Below, piece after piece: positions 1 to 8,169 of a stretch of 64,000 nucleotides of DNA. The notes beneath the pieces were generated by a model. That model made no database searches. It saw nothing but the letters and a program-made list of their open reading frames with translations, and was not told where the DNA came from. Position 1 is the first letter of the stretch. Each line of letters begins with the position of its first letter. The DNA lies in the NCBI RefSeq assembly GCF_021431965.1, contig NZ_CP090370.1:558001-622000 (forward strand). Direction: 5' to 3'. Origin of the DNA: Erythrobacter sp. SDW2 (GTDB taxonomy: Bacteria; Pseudomonadota; Alphaproteobacteria; Sphingomonadales; Sphingomonadaceae). A program made the translations under genes and the position numbers.

Positions 1-1
1 G

Positions 2-913
2 GCCGATGCCGAGGGGATCGCGCGGGCGGTGGCAATCCTCGAATCGGATGGCCTCGTCGCGGTGCCGACCGAAACCGTCTATGGCCTTGCCGCGCGGGCC
101 GACAGGCCTGAAGCGGTGGCGAAAATCTACGCTGCCAAGGGGCGGCCGAGCTTCAATCCCCTGATCGTGCATGTCGCGGACCGTGCGGCGGCCGGGCGGC
201 TGGTCGAATTCGATGACCGGGCGCAGCGCCTGGCGGACGCGTTCTGGCCCGGGCCGCTGACTCTCGTGCTCCCTTTGCGACCGGACAGCGGACTGGCGGG
301 AGCCGTCACCGCCGGCCTGCCCACTCTGGCAGTGCGGGTGCCCGATCATCCCGTGATGCTGGAGCTTCTGCGCCGGCTTGGTTCGCCATTGGCCGCGCCT
401 TCTGCCAATGCCAGCGAGACGGTCAGCCCGACCAGCGCGGCGCATGTGCGCAAGACGCTCGAAGGGCGGATCGATGCGGTGATCGATGCTGGCGAGACCC
501 GCCGTGGAGTGGAATCGACCATCGTGGCATTGCGCGAGGGAGGTAGCTGGAGCCTGCTCCGCGAAGGTCCGATTTCGGCCGCGGAGATTGCCGCGCTGTT
601 TGGCCGCGAAGCTGTCGCCGCATCGGGAAGCGTTGAGGCGCCGGGCCAGATGGCGCGCCACTATGCGCCGGGCAAGCCGATGCGGCTTGATGCCATACGG
701 GCGGAGGAGGATGAGTTCCTGCTGGGTTTCGGCAGCATTGCCGGCGACTGGTCGCTGTCCCGGGCAGGCGATCTCGCCGAGGCGGCGGCGCGGCTGTATG
801 CCGGGCTGCATGTAGCGGCCGAGGCGGACCAGCCGCGCATAGCGGTGGCGCCCATTCCCGATGACGGGATCGGCAGGGCCATCAACGACCGGCTGCGCCG
901 CGCCGCAGCCTGA
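2..913 (+). CDS. L-threonylcarbamoyladenylate synthase (Sua5/YrdC family), 5' end cut by window
   Basis: Makes threonylcarbamoyl-AMP from threonine, bicarbonate and ATP, the first step of the t6A37 modification of tRNAs that read ANN codons; cytosolic. The frame is open from the window edge. A GTG at 29 is possible, but the residues before it (ADAEGIARAV) read like a normal Sua5 N-terminus, so the real start is probably just outside the window. The YrdC domain has the PTETVYGLAA and KGRPSFNPL signatures. A C-terminal Sua5 domain follows, with its typical linker RHYAPGKP near residue 210, so this is the long Sua5 form and not short TsaC. It ends one base before the convergent gene at 914. Confidence 0.9.
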   Translation, partial: ADAEGIARAVAILESDGLVAVPTETVYGLAARADRPEAVAKIYAAKGRPSFNPLIVHVADRAAAGRLVEFDDRAQRLADAFWPGPLTLVLPLRPDSGLAGAVTAGLPTLAVRVPDHPVMLELLRRLGSPLAAPSANASETVSPTSAAHVRKTLEGRIDAVIDAGETRRGVESTIVALREGGSWSLLREGPISAAEIAALFGREAVAASGSVEAPGQMARHYAPGKPMRLDAIRAEEDEFLLGFGSIAGDWSLSRAGDLAEAAARLYAGLHVAAEADQPRIAVAPIPDDGIGRAINDRLRRAAA

Positions 914-1249
914 CTACTCGTCCCGCTCGGGCTCGGCCGGCAGCGAGCGCAGGATGACCTGCAATTCCTCGTAGGTCTGCCGCGCCTCGTCACACGCGAC
1001 GCGGTCGCCATCGAGGCATTTCCTGCGCTGCTTCTCGTATTGCCGCTCGAGTTTGCCTGCCCGCTCCTCGCGCTGGCGCAATTCGCGGCCGCGCTTCTCG
1101 TCGGCTTCCGACTGGCTGGTGGTGGCAAGGTCGACGCCCTTGCTCGCCGCCCTGACCGGCAGGGTGACGACATCGACGGCGGCCTTGGCAAGGCAGCCTT
1201 GCAGCGCAAGGCCGCCAAGAATCAGCAGAAGGGGGGCAGCAATGCGCAT
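914..1249 (-). CDS. small envelope protein, probable lipoprotein
   Basis: Unrecognised protein of 111 residues. The N-terminus is a short hydrophobic signal (MRIAAPLLLILGGLALQGC) ending in a lipobox-like LQGC, so a lipid-anchored periplasmic location is likely. The rest is highly charged, with a probable helical stretch (REERAGKLERQYEKQRRK) and two more cysteines (KCLDGDRVAC). The ATG at 1249 is chosen because AGGAG lies just upstream; a longer frame exists but lacks coding character. It lies downstream of the DUF2807 envelope gene on the same strand, about 60 bases away, so the two may be co-transcribed. Function unknown. Confidence 0.7.
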   Translation of the reverse strand: MRIAAPLLLILGGLALQGCLAKAAVDVVTLPVRAASKGVDLATTSQSEADEKRGRELRQREERAGKLERQYEKQRRKCLDGDRVACDEARQTYEELQVILRSLPAEPERDE

Positions 1250-1308
1250 GGACGGCTCCTTACCGACCGGGCTGTAACCCAGGCGGCGTGAGCCGTCCAT
1301 GAATGGTC

Positions 1309-2130
1309 TTATTCGTCCGGTTCCGGTGCCTCGGGAGTTTCGGGTGCCGTCGGCGCGGCAGGTGCCGTCGGCGCCCCGGGCGCTGCCGGCGCGGCGGCCG
1401 GCTTGCAGTTCAGCGTGCCCGAACCGAAGGCCTTGATGTTGCACTTGGCGGTGCCGGTAACGGTGATGTCGCCCGAACCGGCGATATTGGCCTCGACTTC
1501 ACCGTCGGAGGCGAATTGGGCATCGCCCGAGCCGCCGACGTTGATTTCCGCCTTGTCCACCTTGAGCCCGGCCATCTCCGCCTTGCCCGAACCGCCGACG
1601 GTCATTTGCAGCCGCTCGACCGTGCCCTTCGCCAACACCGTGCCGCTGCCGCCGATGGTGATCTCCAGGCTTTCGCCTGCGAGCGTCCCGACATCGACCG
1701 TGCCCGAGCCACCGATGGTCACCTCGGCCTTGCTCGCCATGCCCGGCAGGGTGGCGGTGCCCGAACCGGCGATCACCACCTCTTCCGGCAGCGGCATGGT
1801 TACGCGGACGGTCGCGGTGCCGCCGTCCTTCCAGCTGTTCTTCTCGCGCATGATGCCGAGCGTGCCTTCTTCGAGGTTGAAGCGCAGCGCATCGACCGCC
1901 GCCTGGTCGCCTTCGACCTTGATGTCGAGCTTCGCGCCTTCGGTCACGACGAGCGTGTCAGGGCCGGCCAGGATCACGCCCCTTGGCGCGTCGCCGCTCA
2001 TGTCGAGGTCGGCCAGCGGCACGCCGTCCTTGTCGCCGATGCGGATACTCATGCCGTCGCACCCGGCAACCGTCAGGCCGAGACCGATCGCCGCCACCGG
2101 CAGCAGCTTCTTGAAGAATGAGTTGAACAT
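1309..2130 (-). CDS. head-GIN (DUF2807) domain lipoprotein
   Basis: A 273-residue exported protein. The signal MFNSFFKKLLPVAAIGLGL ends in VAGC, a plausible lipobox. The body is built from repeated beta-strand units with the recurring phrase GGSG or AGSG (for example TIGGSGTV, TVGGSGKA, IAGSGDI), the pattern of the DUF2807 auto-transporter-adhesin 'head GIN' fold. The C-terminus is a low-complexity Ala/Pro/Thr tail ending EPEPDE-like. The start at 2130 is supported by GGGAGG seven bases upstream. The family's biochemical role is not established; a surface or periplasmic beta-helix is the safe reading. A promoter is visible upstream (2162-2190). Confidence 0.82.
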   Translation of the reverse strand: MFNSFFKKLLPVAAIGLGLTVAGCDGMSIRIGDKDGVPLADLDMSGDAPRGVILAGPDTLVVTEGAKLDIKVEGDQAAVDALRFNLEEGTLGIMREKNSWKDGGTATVRVTMPLPEEVVIAGSGTATLPGMASKAEVTIGGSGTVDVGTLAGESLEITIGGSGTVLAKGTVERLQMTVGGSGKAEMAGLKVDKAEINVGGSGDAQFASDGEVEANIAGSGDITVTGTAKCNIKAFGSGTLNCKPAAAPAAPGAPTAPAAPTAPETPEAPEPDE

Positions 2131-2161
2131 GGGGGTCCTCCCGAAAGCAATCTGTGTTGCT

Positions 2162-2190
2162 GATATAATACACCAAGACCACGTCCGCAA
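2162..2190 (-). promoter_or_regulatory. sigma70-type promoter for the DUF2807 gene
   Basis: On the minus strand TTGCGG (2190-2185) and TATATC (2167-2162) are separated by 17 bases. This predicts a start near 2155 and a leader of about 25 bases before the ATG at 2130. Visual match only. Confidence 0.5.
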
Positions 2191-2200
2191 CCCGTATGCG

Positions 2201-2229
2201 AAAAGGGCCGCCCCTGGCGGAGCGGCCCT
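2201..2229 (-). terminator. Rho-independent terminator of carD
   Basis: A perfect 8-bp inverted repeat, AGGGCCGC (2204-2211) with GCGGCCCT (2222-2229), is followed on the minus strand by a T run (2204-2201). It sits 28 bases after the carD stop and separates carD from the DUF2807 promoter. Confidence 0.8.
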
Positions 2230-2256
2230 CGTCGGTTTGCGCATGTCGGTTGTCGA

Positions 2257-2790
2257 TCAGGCGTCTTCGGCGGTCTCGTAATATTGCGGCGCGTGTTCGC
2301 GCAGCACATCGAGGATCTTGCCGAGCGCGGTCGGTTCGTCGGTCTTTTCCATCGCCGCCAGTTCGCGGGCGAGGCGGCTGGAGGCCGCTTCGAAGATCTG
2401 CCGCTCGGAATAGCTCTGCTCGGGCTGGTCTTCCGGGCGGAACAGGTCGCGGGTCACTTCGGCGATCGAAACCAGGTCGCCCGAATTGATCTTGGCTTCG
2501 TATTCCTGCGCCCGGCGGCTCCACATGGTGCGCTTGACCTTGGGCTTGCCCTTGAGCGTCTCCATCGCTTCCTTGAGCGTCTTGTCGCTCGACAGCTTGC
2601 GCATGCCGATGGCTTCGACCTTGTTGACCGGAACGCGCAGGGTCATGCGTTCCTTCTCGAAGCGGAGCACGTAGAGTTCGAGCTGCATGCCGGCGATTTC
2701 CTCGCTCTGGAGCTCGATCACACGGCCAACGCCGTGCTTGGGGTATACAACATAATCGCCAACATCGAAGGCGGGAGCATTGGCTGCCAT
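2257..2790 (-). CDS. carD: CarD/CdnL family transcriptional regulator
   Basis: Binds the RNA polymerase beta subunit and stabilises open complexes, notably at rRNA and other housekeeping promoters. The 177 residues show the N-terminal RNAP-interaction (Tudor-like) domain beginning FDVGDYVVYPKHGVGRV, and a helical C-terminal DNA-contacting half containing the conserved WSRR near residue 90. Length is typical for the alphaproteobacterial form. The ATG at 2790 has AAAGGAC upstream. It is a single gene with its own terminator (2201-2229). The upstream region has a perfect TATAAT (2949-2954) and an unusual set of GANTC sites. Confidence 0.93.
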   Translation of the reverse strand: MAANAPAFDVGDYVVYPKHGVGRVIELQSEEIAGMQLELYVLRFEKERMTLRVPVNKVEAIGMRKLSSDKTLKEAMETLKGKPKVKRTMWSRRAQEYEAKINSGDLVSIAEVTRDLFRPEDQPEQSYSERQIFEAASSRLARELAAMEKTDEPTALGKILDVLREHAPQYYETAEDA

Positions 2791-2907
2791 CTATAGTCCT
2801 TTCATCCTGTCGGGCCGAACCTTGCGACAGTGAAGCTCTCTGACGGCCACGCCATGCGGGCCGGGGTGCGAGCCGAATTGTCGAAGATGTGCGATCCAGC
2901 CTTTCCA

Positions 2908-3045
2908 GATTCTGCCGCCTGCGGAATCGAGGCGCGGGCGGTTGATGCATTATATAACAGATTCGCAACAAAATTGCCAGTGCACGACGCATCGCGCCGA
3001 TTCCGCATCCGGAATCGGCGCCTGCAGCAGCAGCAATGTTGATTC
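2908..3045. promoter_or_regulatory. GANTC cluster with two stem-loops upstream of carD
   Basis: The 267-base gap between fdxA and carD holds six GANTC sites: 2908-2912, 2924-2928, 2960-2964, 2999-3003, 3012-3016 and 3041-3045. Four lie in the arms of two inverted repeats: 2908-2928 (8-bp arms with one G-T) and 2994-3021 (perfect 12-bp arms, 4-base loop CATC). Neither hairpin has a T run, so they are unlikely to be simple terminators. GANTC is the CcrM methylation site of Alphaproteobacteria. Confidence 0.55.
2949..2954 (-). promoter_or_regulatory. -10 element of the carD promoter
   Basis: A perfect TATAAT lies on the minus strand, predicting a start near 2942 and a leader of about 150 bases to the carD ATG. 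No good -35 is seen at 16-18 bases (the nearest candidate, CTGGCA, is 20 away), so an activator may be needed. A GANTC site (2960-2964) lies just upstream of the hexamer. Confidence 0.5.
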
Positions 3046-3057
3046 AAGGGCGGAAAA

Positions 3058-3396
3058 TCAGTCGCCTTCGCCGGGTTCGGGGCTGAAGTACTTGTCGTAC
3101 TTGCCCTCTTCGCCCTTGTGCTCGTCGGCCTCGGCCGGCGGATCCTTCTTCTGGGTGATGTTGGGCCATTCGGACGAGAACTTGGCATTGACCTCGAGCC
3201 ATTGCTCGAGACCGTCCTCGGTATCGGGCAGGATCGCTTCCGCAGGGCACTCGGGCTCGCACACGCCGCAGTCGATGCATTCCGAAGGGTTGATGACGAG
3301 CATGTTCTCGCCTTCATAGAAACAGTCGACCGGGCAGACCTCGACGCAGTCGGTGTACTTGCACTTGATGCAGGCGTCGGTGACGACATAGGTCAT
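3058..3396 (-). CDS. fdxA: 7Fe ferredoxin FdxA
   Basis: Small cytosolic electron carrier with one [3Fe-4S] and one [4Fe-4S] cluster. In the 112 residues, cysteines at 9, 17 and 50 fit the 3Fe site, and 21, 40, 43 and 46 (CIDCGVC) fit the 4Fe site. The long acidic C-terminal extension (about residues 65-112) is usual for proteobacterial FdxA. The protein starts directly with [12 protein letters not shown]. It is flanked by the S4-domain gene (upstream, same strand) and carD (downstream). Confidence 0.95.
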   Translation of the reverse strand: MTYVVTDACIKCKYTDCVEVCPVDCFYEGENMLVINPSECIDCGVCEPECPAEAILPDTEDGLEQWLEVNAKFSSEWPNITQKKDPPAEADEHKGEEGKYDKYFSPEPGEGD

Positions 3397-3436
3397 GGCA
3401 GGCGGTTCCCCCTAAAGGCTGGTCTTCCCCGCATCG

Positions 3437-3703
3437 CTATGGCGCTCGCCCGATTTGGTCAAGCACGTGATAGCAGCTTTGTGCTTCGGACGGCGGCCCG
3501 CGCCGTTGGGGCAGGGTGAGAATCTCTGCCACCAGCACGGAACTGCCGCGCGGAAGCGTCAGGACGTCGCCCGCTTTGACGGCATGGCTGGGGTGAACGG
3601 TCCGCAGGCCGTTGATTCGCACATGACCCTGTTCGACCATGGCGCGGGCAAGGCTGCGGGTCTTGACGAAGCGCAGCCGGACCAGCGCGAGGTCAAGTCG
3701 CAC
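3437..3703 (-). CDS. S4-domain RNA-binding protein (Hsp15-like)
   Basis: An 88-residue protein made almost entirely of an S4 RNA-binding domain: LALVRLRFVKTRSLARAMVEQGHVRING followed by a beta segment (VKAGDVLTLP). Hsp15-type proteins bind stalled 50S-nascent chain complexes or structured rRNA. GTG at 3703 is chosen because it lies 13 bases after the stop of the upstream helicase gene, with AAGG before it; no ATG fits. The tight link to a SUV3-like helicase suggests a shared RNA-metabolism role (inference). Confidence 0.8.
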   Translation of the reverse strand: MRLDLALVRLRFVKTRSLARAMVEQGHVRINGLRTVHPSHAVKAGDVLTLPRGSSVLVAEILTLPQRRGPPSEAQSCYHVLDQIGRAP

Positions 3704-3716
3704 AGGCAGCGGCGCC

Positions 3717-6290
3717 TTACCGGACGAGCTTTGCCAGGTCGGCGAAAGGATTGCCCGGAACGGGGCCTTCGCGCTTGGCAGCAGGTGCCTGCTTGGCATG
3801 CCTGGGCGGCTTGCCCTTGTTGCCTCGCTTGCCCGCCTCCTTGTGCTGGCCACGATCATGCTGGGGATTGGAGCCCGGACGGTTGGGACGCCAGCTCCAG
3901 CTATCGGGCGCGGCCGGGCCGAACGCACCCTCGGCCAGCGGCCTCGCGCGGTGCAGACGAAAGCCGGCCGCGCCGAGCAGACGTTGGAAGCTCGCTTCGC
4001 TGAGCCCGGTCGAGATGGCGAGGGCGGGGTCGATCCGCACGCTTCTGGCGTCGGGTTTGCGGCTGCGGGCCTCATGCGCTGCGCGCAGCAGCTTCTCGGC
4101 CACATCGACGCGGATCAACTGGTCGCCGGCCGGTCGATAGCCGGCAGGAATCTGCCTGGCACCCGGAAGCACGGACCGCATCGCCGCTTCCAGCGGCCGC
4201 CGATCGAGACCTGCCTTGTGGAACGCGGCGCGCGCGGCGGGCTTGAGCAGGGCCGAGGCGAAAACGTCGAGCGCGCCGAACACAACGCCCAGCTTGCGCA
4301 GATAGGGCCGGACTTCCTTGGGCAGGTGGACGATGCCCGCTTGCTCGCGGGTGGCGAGGCCGTGACCTGCGATCAGGTTGAGCAGCAGCGCCCGCGCCTC
4401 TGTTCCCGCCGCCGGGTCCTTCGAGGCGGCCTGCAGCGAGGCCAGCGGTTCCAGCGGAGCGAGCTGTCCCTTTACCCACGCGCCCAGCGCAGCGAGGAAC
4501 TGCGTCCGTTCCTGCTCCTCGATCCGGTCAAGCTCGCGCGCCGCAGCGACCCGTGGTTCCAGTGCCGATGCCGTCTGTTCCAGCCTGGCAATCTCCTGCC
4601 CGGCCCAGCGCACCACGCCGCGCTCCAGCGTTGCTGCCGCGAAACCGCTTTCGCGCAGTTTTCGGGCCTCGTCGGCCAGGATCCGCGGCAGGGCCTTCTC
4701 GGCGGCCGAAAGCAGCATCTTGCGGTCGGCGAGGTTGGCCTGCGCATCGACCGCGAAGCGGAACCCCGTGACCGTGCCGATATGCTCGCCTTCGACCAGC
4801 AGCCCGCCGTCCTCGGCCAGCGTGACCGGCAGCAGCTTGGGGTCATTGCCCAGGTTCTTCATCAGGATCGCGGTCCTTCGATTGACAAAACGTTCGGTCA
4901 GCCGCGCGTGCAGGGCATCGGAAAGCTTTGCTTCCACGCCGCGTGCGCGCGCTGCCATCTCGTCGCGGGCGAGCACCCAGTCGGGCCGCTGGCAGATATA
5001 GGCCCAGCTGCGGATCGCCGCGATCCGGCCCTGTAGCGTGGCAATGTCGCCTTGCATATTGTCGAGCTCGGCAATCCGCGCCGCGACATAGTCGGCGCCG
5101 AGATAGCCGGCTCCCAGGTCTTGCCACAGGCGGGCGACGAAACGGGCATGGGTATCGGGGCCCGACTGGCGAAAATCGGGCAGCGAACAGGCCTCCCAGA
5201 AGCGGCGGACATGGCCGGCACCCTTGATCGTGGTGGCGAGGGGTTCCTCGGCCAGTTTCTTGAGCACCGTGAGATCGATTGCCTCGGGGGCACCGCGCAA
5301 TGCCGCCTCGCCCGGTTTGGCCTCCAGGTCGGCGATCAGCGTCGCAAGGCTGTCGAACCGCGGTTCCGGGTCGCGCCAATAGAGGTGTGTCAGCGGGGCG
5401 AAGCGGTGCTCCTCGATGGCATAGACTTCTTCTGCGGTCAGCTCGGGCACCTGTCCGCGCTGCCCGGCCAGAGTGCCGAAGGTGCCGTCCTTCTGGTGCC
5501 GCCCGGCGCGCCCCGCGATCTGGGCCATTTCCGCCGGGGTCAGCCGTCGCTGACTCACTCCGTCGAACTTGGTGAGCGAGGCGAACGCGACGTGGGCGAC
5601 ATCGAGGTTGAGACCCATGCCGATGGCGTCGGTGGCGACGATGTAATCGACCTCGCCCGACTGGAACAGTTCGACCTGCCGGTTGCGGGTCTCGGGGCTG
5701 AGCGCCCCCATCACCACGGCCGCGCCGCCGCGAAATCGCCGCAGCATCTCTGCCAGTGCATAGACCTGCTCGGCGCTGAAGCCGACGATGGCGCTGCGCG
5801 GCGGCAGGCGCGAGAGCTTGCGCGGGCCGATATGGGTGAGGGTGGAGAACCGCGGCCGGGATTCGACCCGCACCTCGGGCACTAGCTGGCGCAGCACCGG
5901 CTCCAGCGTCGAGGCGCCGAGCAGCATGGTTTCCTCGCGCCCCCGGGCGTGGAGCAACCGGTCGGTGAAGATATGCCCGCGCTCGCGGTCGGCGGCGAGC
6001 TGGGCCTCGTCCAGCGCGACGAATGCGTGACCGCCGCCCGTTCGGGGCATCGCTTCGGCGGTGCACAGGAAATAGCGCGCTTGCGGAGGCTCGATCCGTT
6101 CCTCGCCGGTGATCAGCGCGACCTGGCGTTCGCCCTTGATCCGCACCACCCGGTCATAGACCTCGCGCGCCAGCAGCCGCAGCGGGAAGCCGATCGCTCC
6201 GCTCGAATGGCCGCACATCCGCTCGATGGCGAGATGGGTCTTGCCGGTGTTGGTGGGCCCGAGGACCGCCCGGATGGTGCTGTCGGTCAC
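3717..6290 (-). CDS. SUV3-like DExH RNA helicase
   Basis: An 857-residue ATP-dependent helicase of the mitochondrial SUV3 type, widespread in Alphaproteobacteria and expected to unwind RNA during decay. Walker A is GPTNTGKT (residues 11-18), the DExH-box is DEAQ (94-97) and motif VI is QIAGRAGR (257-264). After the two RecA domains comes a long helical region and a basic tail rich in Lys, Gly, Asn and Pro before the end NPFADLAKLVR. GTG at 6290 gives the usual start immediately before the Walker A strand, with AAGG upstream. An open frame continues past it but is antisense to the M23 gene and non-coding. It leads an operon with the S4 gene. Confidence 0.87.
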   Translation of the reverse strand: MTDSTIRAVLGPTNTGKTHLAIERMCGHSSGAIGFPLRLLAREVYDRVVRIKGERQVALITGEERIEPPQARYFLCTAEAMPRTGGGHAFVALDEAQLAADRERGHIFTDRLLHARGREETMLLGASTLEPVLRQLVPEVRVESRPRFSTLTHIGPRKLSRLPPRSAIVGFSAEQVYALAEMLRRFRGGAAVVMGALSPETRNRQVELFQSGEVDYIVATDAIGMGLNLDVAHVAFASLTKFDGVSQRRLTPAEMAQIAGRAGRHQKDGTFGTLAGQRGQVPELTAEEVYAIEEHRFAPLTHLYWRDPEPRFDSLATLIADLEAKPGEAALRGAPEAIDLTVLKKLAEEPLATTIKGAGHVRRFWEACSLPDFRQSGPDTHARFVARLWQDLGAGYLGADYVAARIAELDNMQGDIATLQGRIAAIRSWAYICQRPDWVLARDEMAARARGVEAKLSDALHARLTERFVNRRTAILMKNLGNDPKLLPVTLAEDGGLLVEGEHIGTVTGFRFAVDAQANLADRKMLLSAAEKALPRILADEARKLRESGFAAATLERGVVRWAGQEIARLEQTASALEPRVAAARELDRIEEQERTQFLAALGAWVKGQLAPLEPLASLQAASKDPAAGTEARALLLNLIAGHGLATREQAGIVHLPKEVRPYLRKLGVVFGALDVFASALLKPAARAAFHKAGLDRRPLEAAMRSVLPGARQIPAGYRPAGDQLIRVDVAEKLLRAAHEARSRKPDARSVRIDPALAISTGLSEASFQRLLGAAGFRLHRARPLAEGAFGPAAPDSWSWRPNRPGSNPQHDRGQHKEAGKRGNKGKPPRHAKQAPAAKREGPVPGNPFADLAKLVR

Positions 6291-6373
6291 GCCTTGCGAT
6301 GTGGCATTGCGCGGGCGCTGCCGCAAGCAAAGCCGGCCGCTACCCACAACAGCGGTGGATTCGTCGCAAACCT

Positions 6374-6407
6374 GACTCGACTGGCCGCGCCTTAAACCCA
6401 AGTTAAC
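6374..6407 (+). promoter_or_regulatory. CtrA-type box with adjacent GANTC site
   Basis: TTAA (6392-6395), seven bases, then TTAAC (6403-6407) match the CtrA consensus TTAA-N7-TTAA. GANTC sites lie at 6358-6362 and 6374-6378. The box lies about 80 bases before the M23 start and 100 from the divergent helicase start, so it could act on either. Confidence 0.55.
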
Positions 6408-6485
6408 TTTAATCCGCCAAGCCCTTCGGCCATGGAGCAAGACGGGTCGGGTCGCACGGCGTGACAGCTTCCGGCTCCGGGATCG

Positions 6486-8129
6486 ATGGAGGACGGCCTG
6501 TACCAGGCACGTGCAGAGACAGCAGCCGGGATCTTGCCCGGTGACACGGCGAGCGGTGACTGGCGCGCCGCCGCGCTGTCGCATGCCCAGATGATCGACG
6601 ACGCAGCCCCGCGCATCATCCAGCGCGCCCGCACCCTCCGCGAGAAATTCGACGGCTGGAAGTTCGAGGCGAGCGAGAAGCTCGACCGGATGGACCTCGC
6701 CCCGGACCTGGCGGAAGCGATCGGCAGCGCCCGTTGGCTGCGCGGCATGGCGACCCTGATCGGCCTCGGCGCTTTCGCTCTGTCGTTCTGGCCCACCCTC
6801 TCCCCGCTCGAAGCAGCGCCCGCCCAGCGGCTCGACCAGACCGCACGCGAGGAATTGCGCAGCCATGCCATCATGCCGCTGGCGCTCGGCGGCGACACCG
6901 GCAGCCGGATGAGCGCAACCGCGCTGGTCGAAGACCTGCCCGCAGCGCCCGAACGCCCGCAGATCCAGCTGGTCGCCACGCTGGTGCAGGGCGACAGCTT
7001 CGGCCGTATGCTCCAGCGCGCCGGGGTCGGCACGGACGAAGCCGGCCGCGTGACCCAGATGGTGTCTCGGGCAATCCCGCTCGGCGAAATCGCTGCGGGC
7101 ACCCAGCTCGACATCACCCTCGGTCGTCGGCCTGCGCCCGGCGCGACCCGCCCCATTGACGCGATAGAATTCCGCGCCCGGTTCGACCTTGCGCTGGCCA
7201 TCAGCCGCGATGCGGGCGGCAACCTTGCGCTGGTGCGCAAGCCGATCCGGGTCGACGACACCCCGCTGCGGATTCGCGGCACGGTCGGGACCAGCCTCTA
7301 TCGCTCGGCGCGTGCGGCGGGCGCGCCCGCCAGTGCGGTGCAGCAGTATCTCAAGGCGATCGGCGAGAACGCCGATATCGACAGCGCAGTCCGTGCTGGC
7401 GACACTTTCGACATGATCGTGACCTATCGCCGTGCAGCCACCGGCGAACGGCAGGCGGGGCAGCTGATCTTTGCCGGGGTCGAACGCGCCGGCAGGCCGA
7501 CCACCCAGCTGATGCGCTGGGGCAGCGAGGGCCGGTTCTTCGAAGCCAGCGGCATCGGCGAGCAGAAGAGCGGGCTGATGGCCCCGGTTCCCGGTCCGAT
7601 CGGCTCGCGCTTCGGCATGCGCAAGCACCCGATCCTGGGCTATCGCCGGATGCACAGCGGGCTGGACTATCGCGCCGCCTACGGCACGCCGATCCGGGCG
7701 GTGACCGACGGCAGGGTGCTGTCCGCCGGGCGGGCCGGCGGCTGCGGTATCGCGGTCAAGCTCGGCCACGGCGGCGGCCTTCAGACCCGCTATTGCCATA
7801 TGAGCCGCATGGCGGTGAGCGCCGGCCAGACGGTCCGCCGCGGCCAGGTGATCGGCTATGTCGGCTCGACCGGGCTTTCGACCGGGCCGCATCTGCACTT
7901 CGAGATGTTCCGCGGCGGCCGCGCCGTCGATCCGCAGTCGGTCAGCTACGTCACCCGCGCCCAGCTTTCGGGCGAGGAACTGGCCCGGTTCCGCAGTACT
8001 CTGGCCCAGATCAAGCAGATCGAAGTCGGCGCGGCGCTGGCCGACCTCGAAAAGCGCCCGGAAGAGCAGGACGAGCCCAAGCGCGAGATCGACAAGCTCG
8101 CCAATCGCCAGAGCAAACTGGTCGGCTAG
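6486..8129 (+). CDS. M23 family metallopeptidase, membrane anchored
   Basis: Peptidoglycan endopeptidase of the LytM type, 547 residues. A single membrane segment lies at about residues 86-105, after a charged cytoplasmic N-terminus. A periplasmic linker with OapA/LysM-like character follows, and the M23 domain begins near 370. Zinc ligands are intact: H390 and D394 (HSGLD), and H469 and H471 (GPHLHFE), so activity is expected. A charged helical tail (about 500-547) ends the protein. A CtrA-type box and GANTC sites upstream suggest cell-cycle control (inference). The ATG at 6486 leaves the membrane segment well inside the protein, so a start somewhat downstream is possible. Confidence 0.88.
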   Translation: MEDGLYQARAETAAGILPGDTASGDWRAAALSHAQMIDDAAPRIIQRARTLREKFDGWKFEASEKLDRMDLAPDLAEAIGSARWLRGMATLIGLGAFALSFWPTLSPLEAAPAQRLDQTAREELRSHAIMPLALGGDTGSRMSATALVEDLPAAPERPQIQLVATLVQGDSFGRMLQRAGVGTDEAGRVTQMVSRAIPLGEIAAGTQLDITLGRRPAPGATRPIDAIEFRARFDLALAISRDAGGNLALVRKPIRVDDTPLRIRGTVGTSLYRSARAAGAPASAVQQYLKAIGENADIDSAVRAGDTFDMIVTYRRAATGERQAGQLIFAGVERAGRPTTQLMRWGSEGRFFEASGIGEQKSGLMAPVPGPIGSRFGMRKHPILGYRRMHSGLDYRAAYGTPIRAVTDGRVLSAGRAGGCGIAVKLGHGGGLQTRYCHMSRMAVSAGQTVRRGQVIGYVGSTGLSTGPHLHFEMFRGGRAVDPQSVSYVTRAQLSGEELARFRSTLAQIKQIEVGAALADLEKRPEEQDEPKREIDKLANRQSKLVG

Positions 8130-8169
8130 CAATTGCGTGGAGGCGCGGATTGCGGCAACACCGCGAGCC

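Noticed and set aside
2994-3021. Terminator of fdxA
   Set aside because: The stem is strong but no T run follows on the minus strand; treated as part of the GANTC region.
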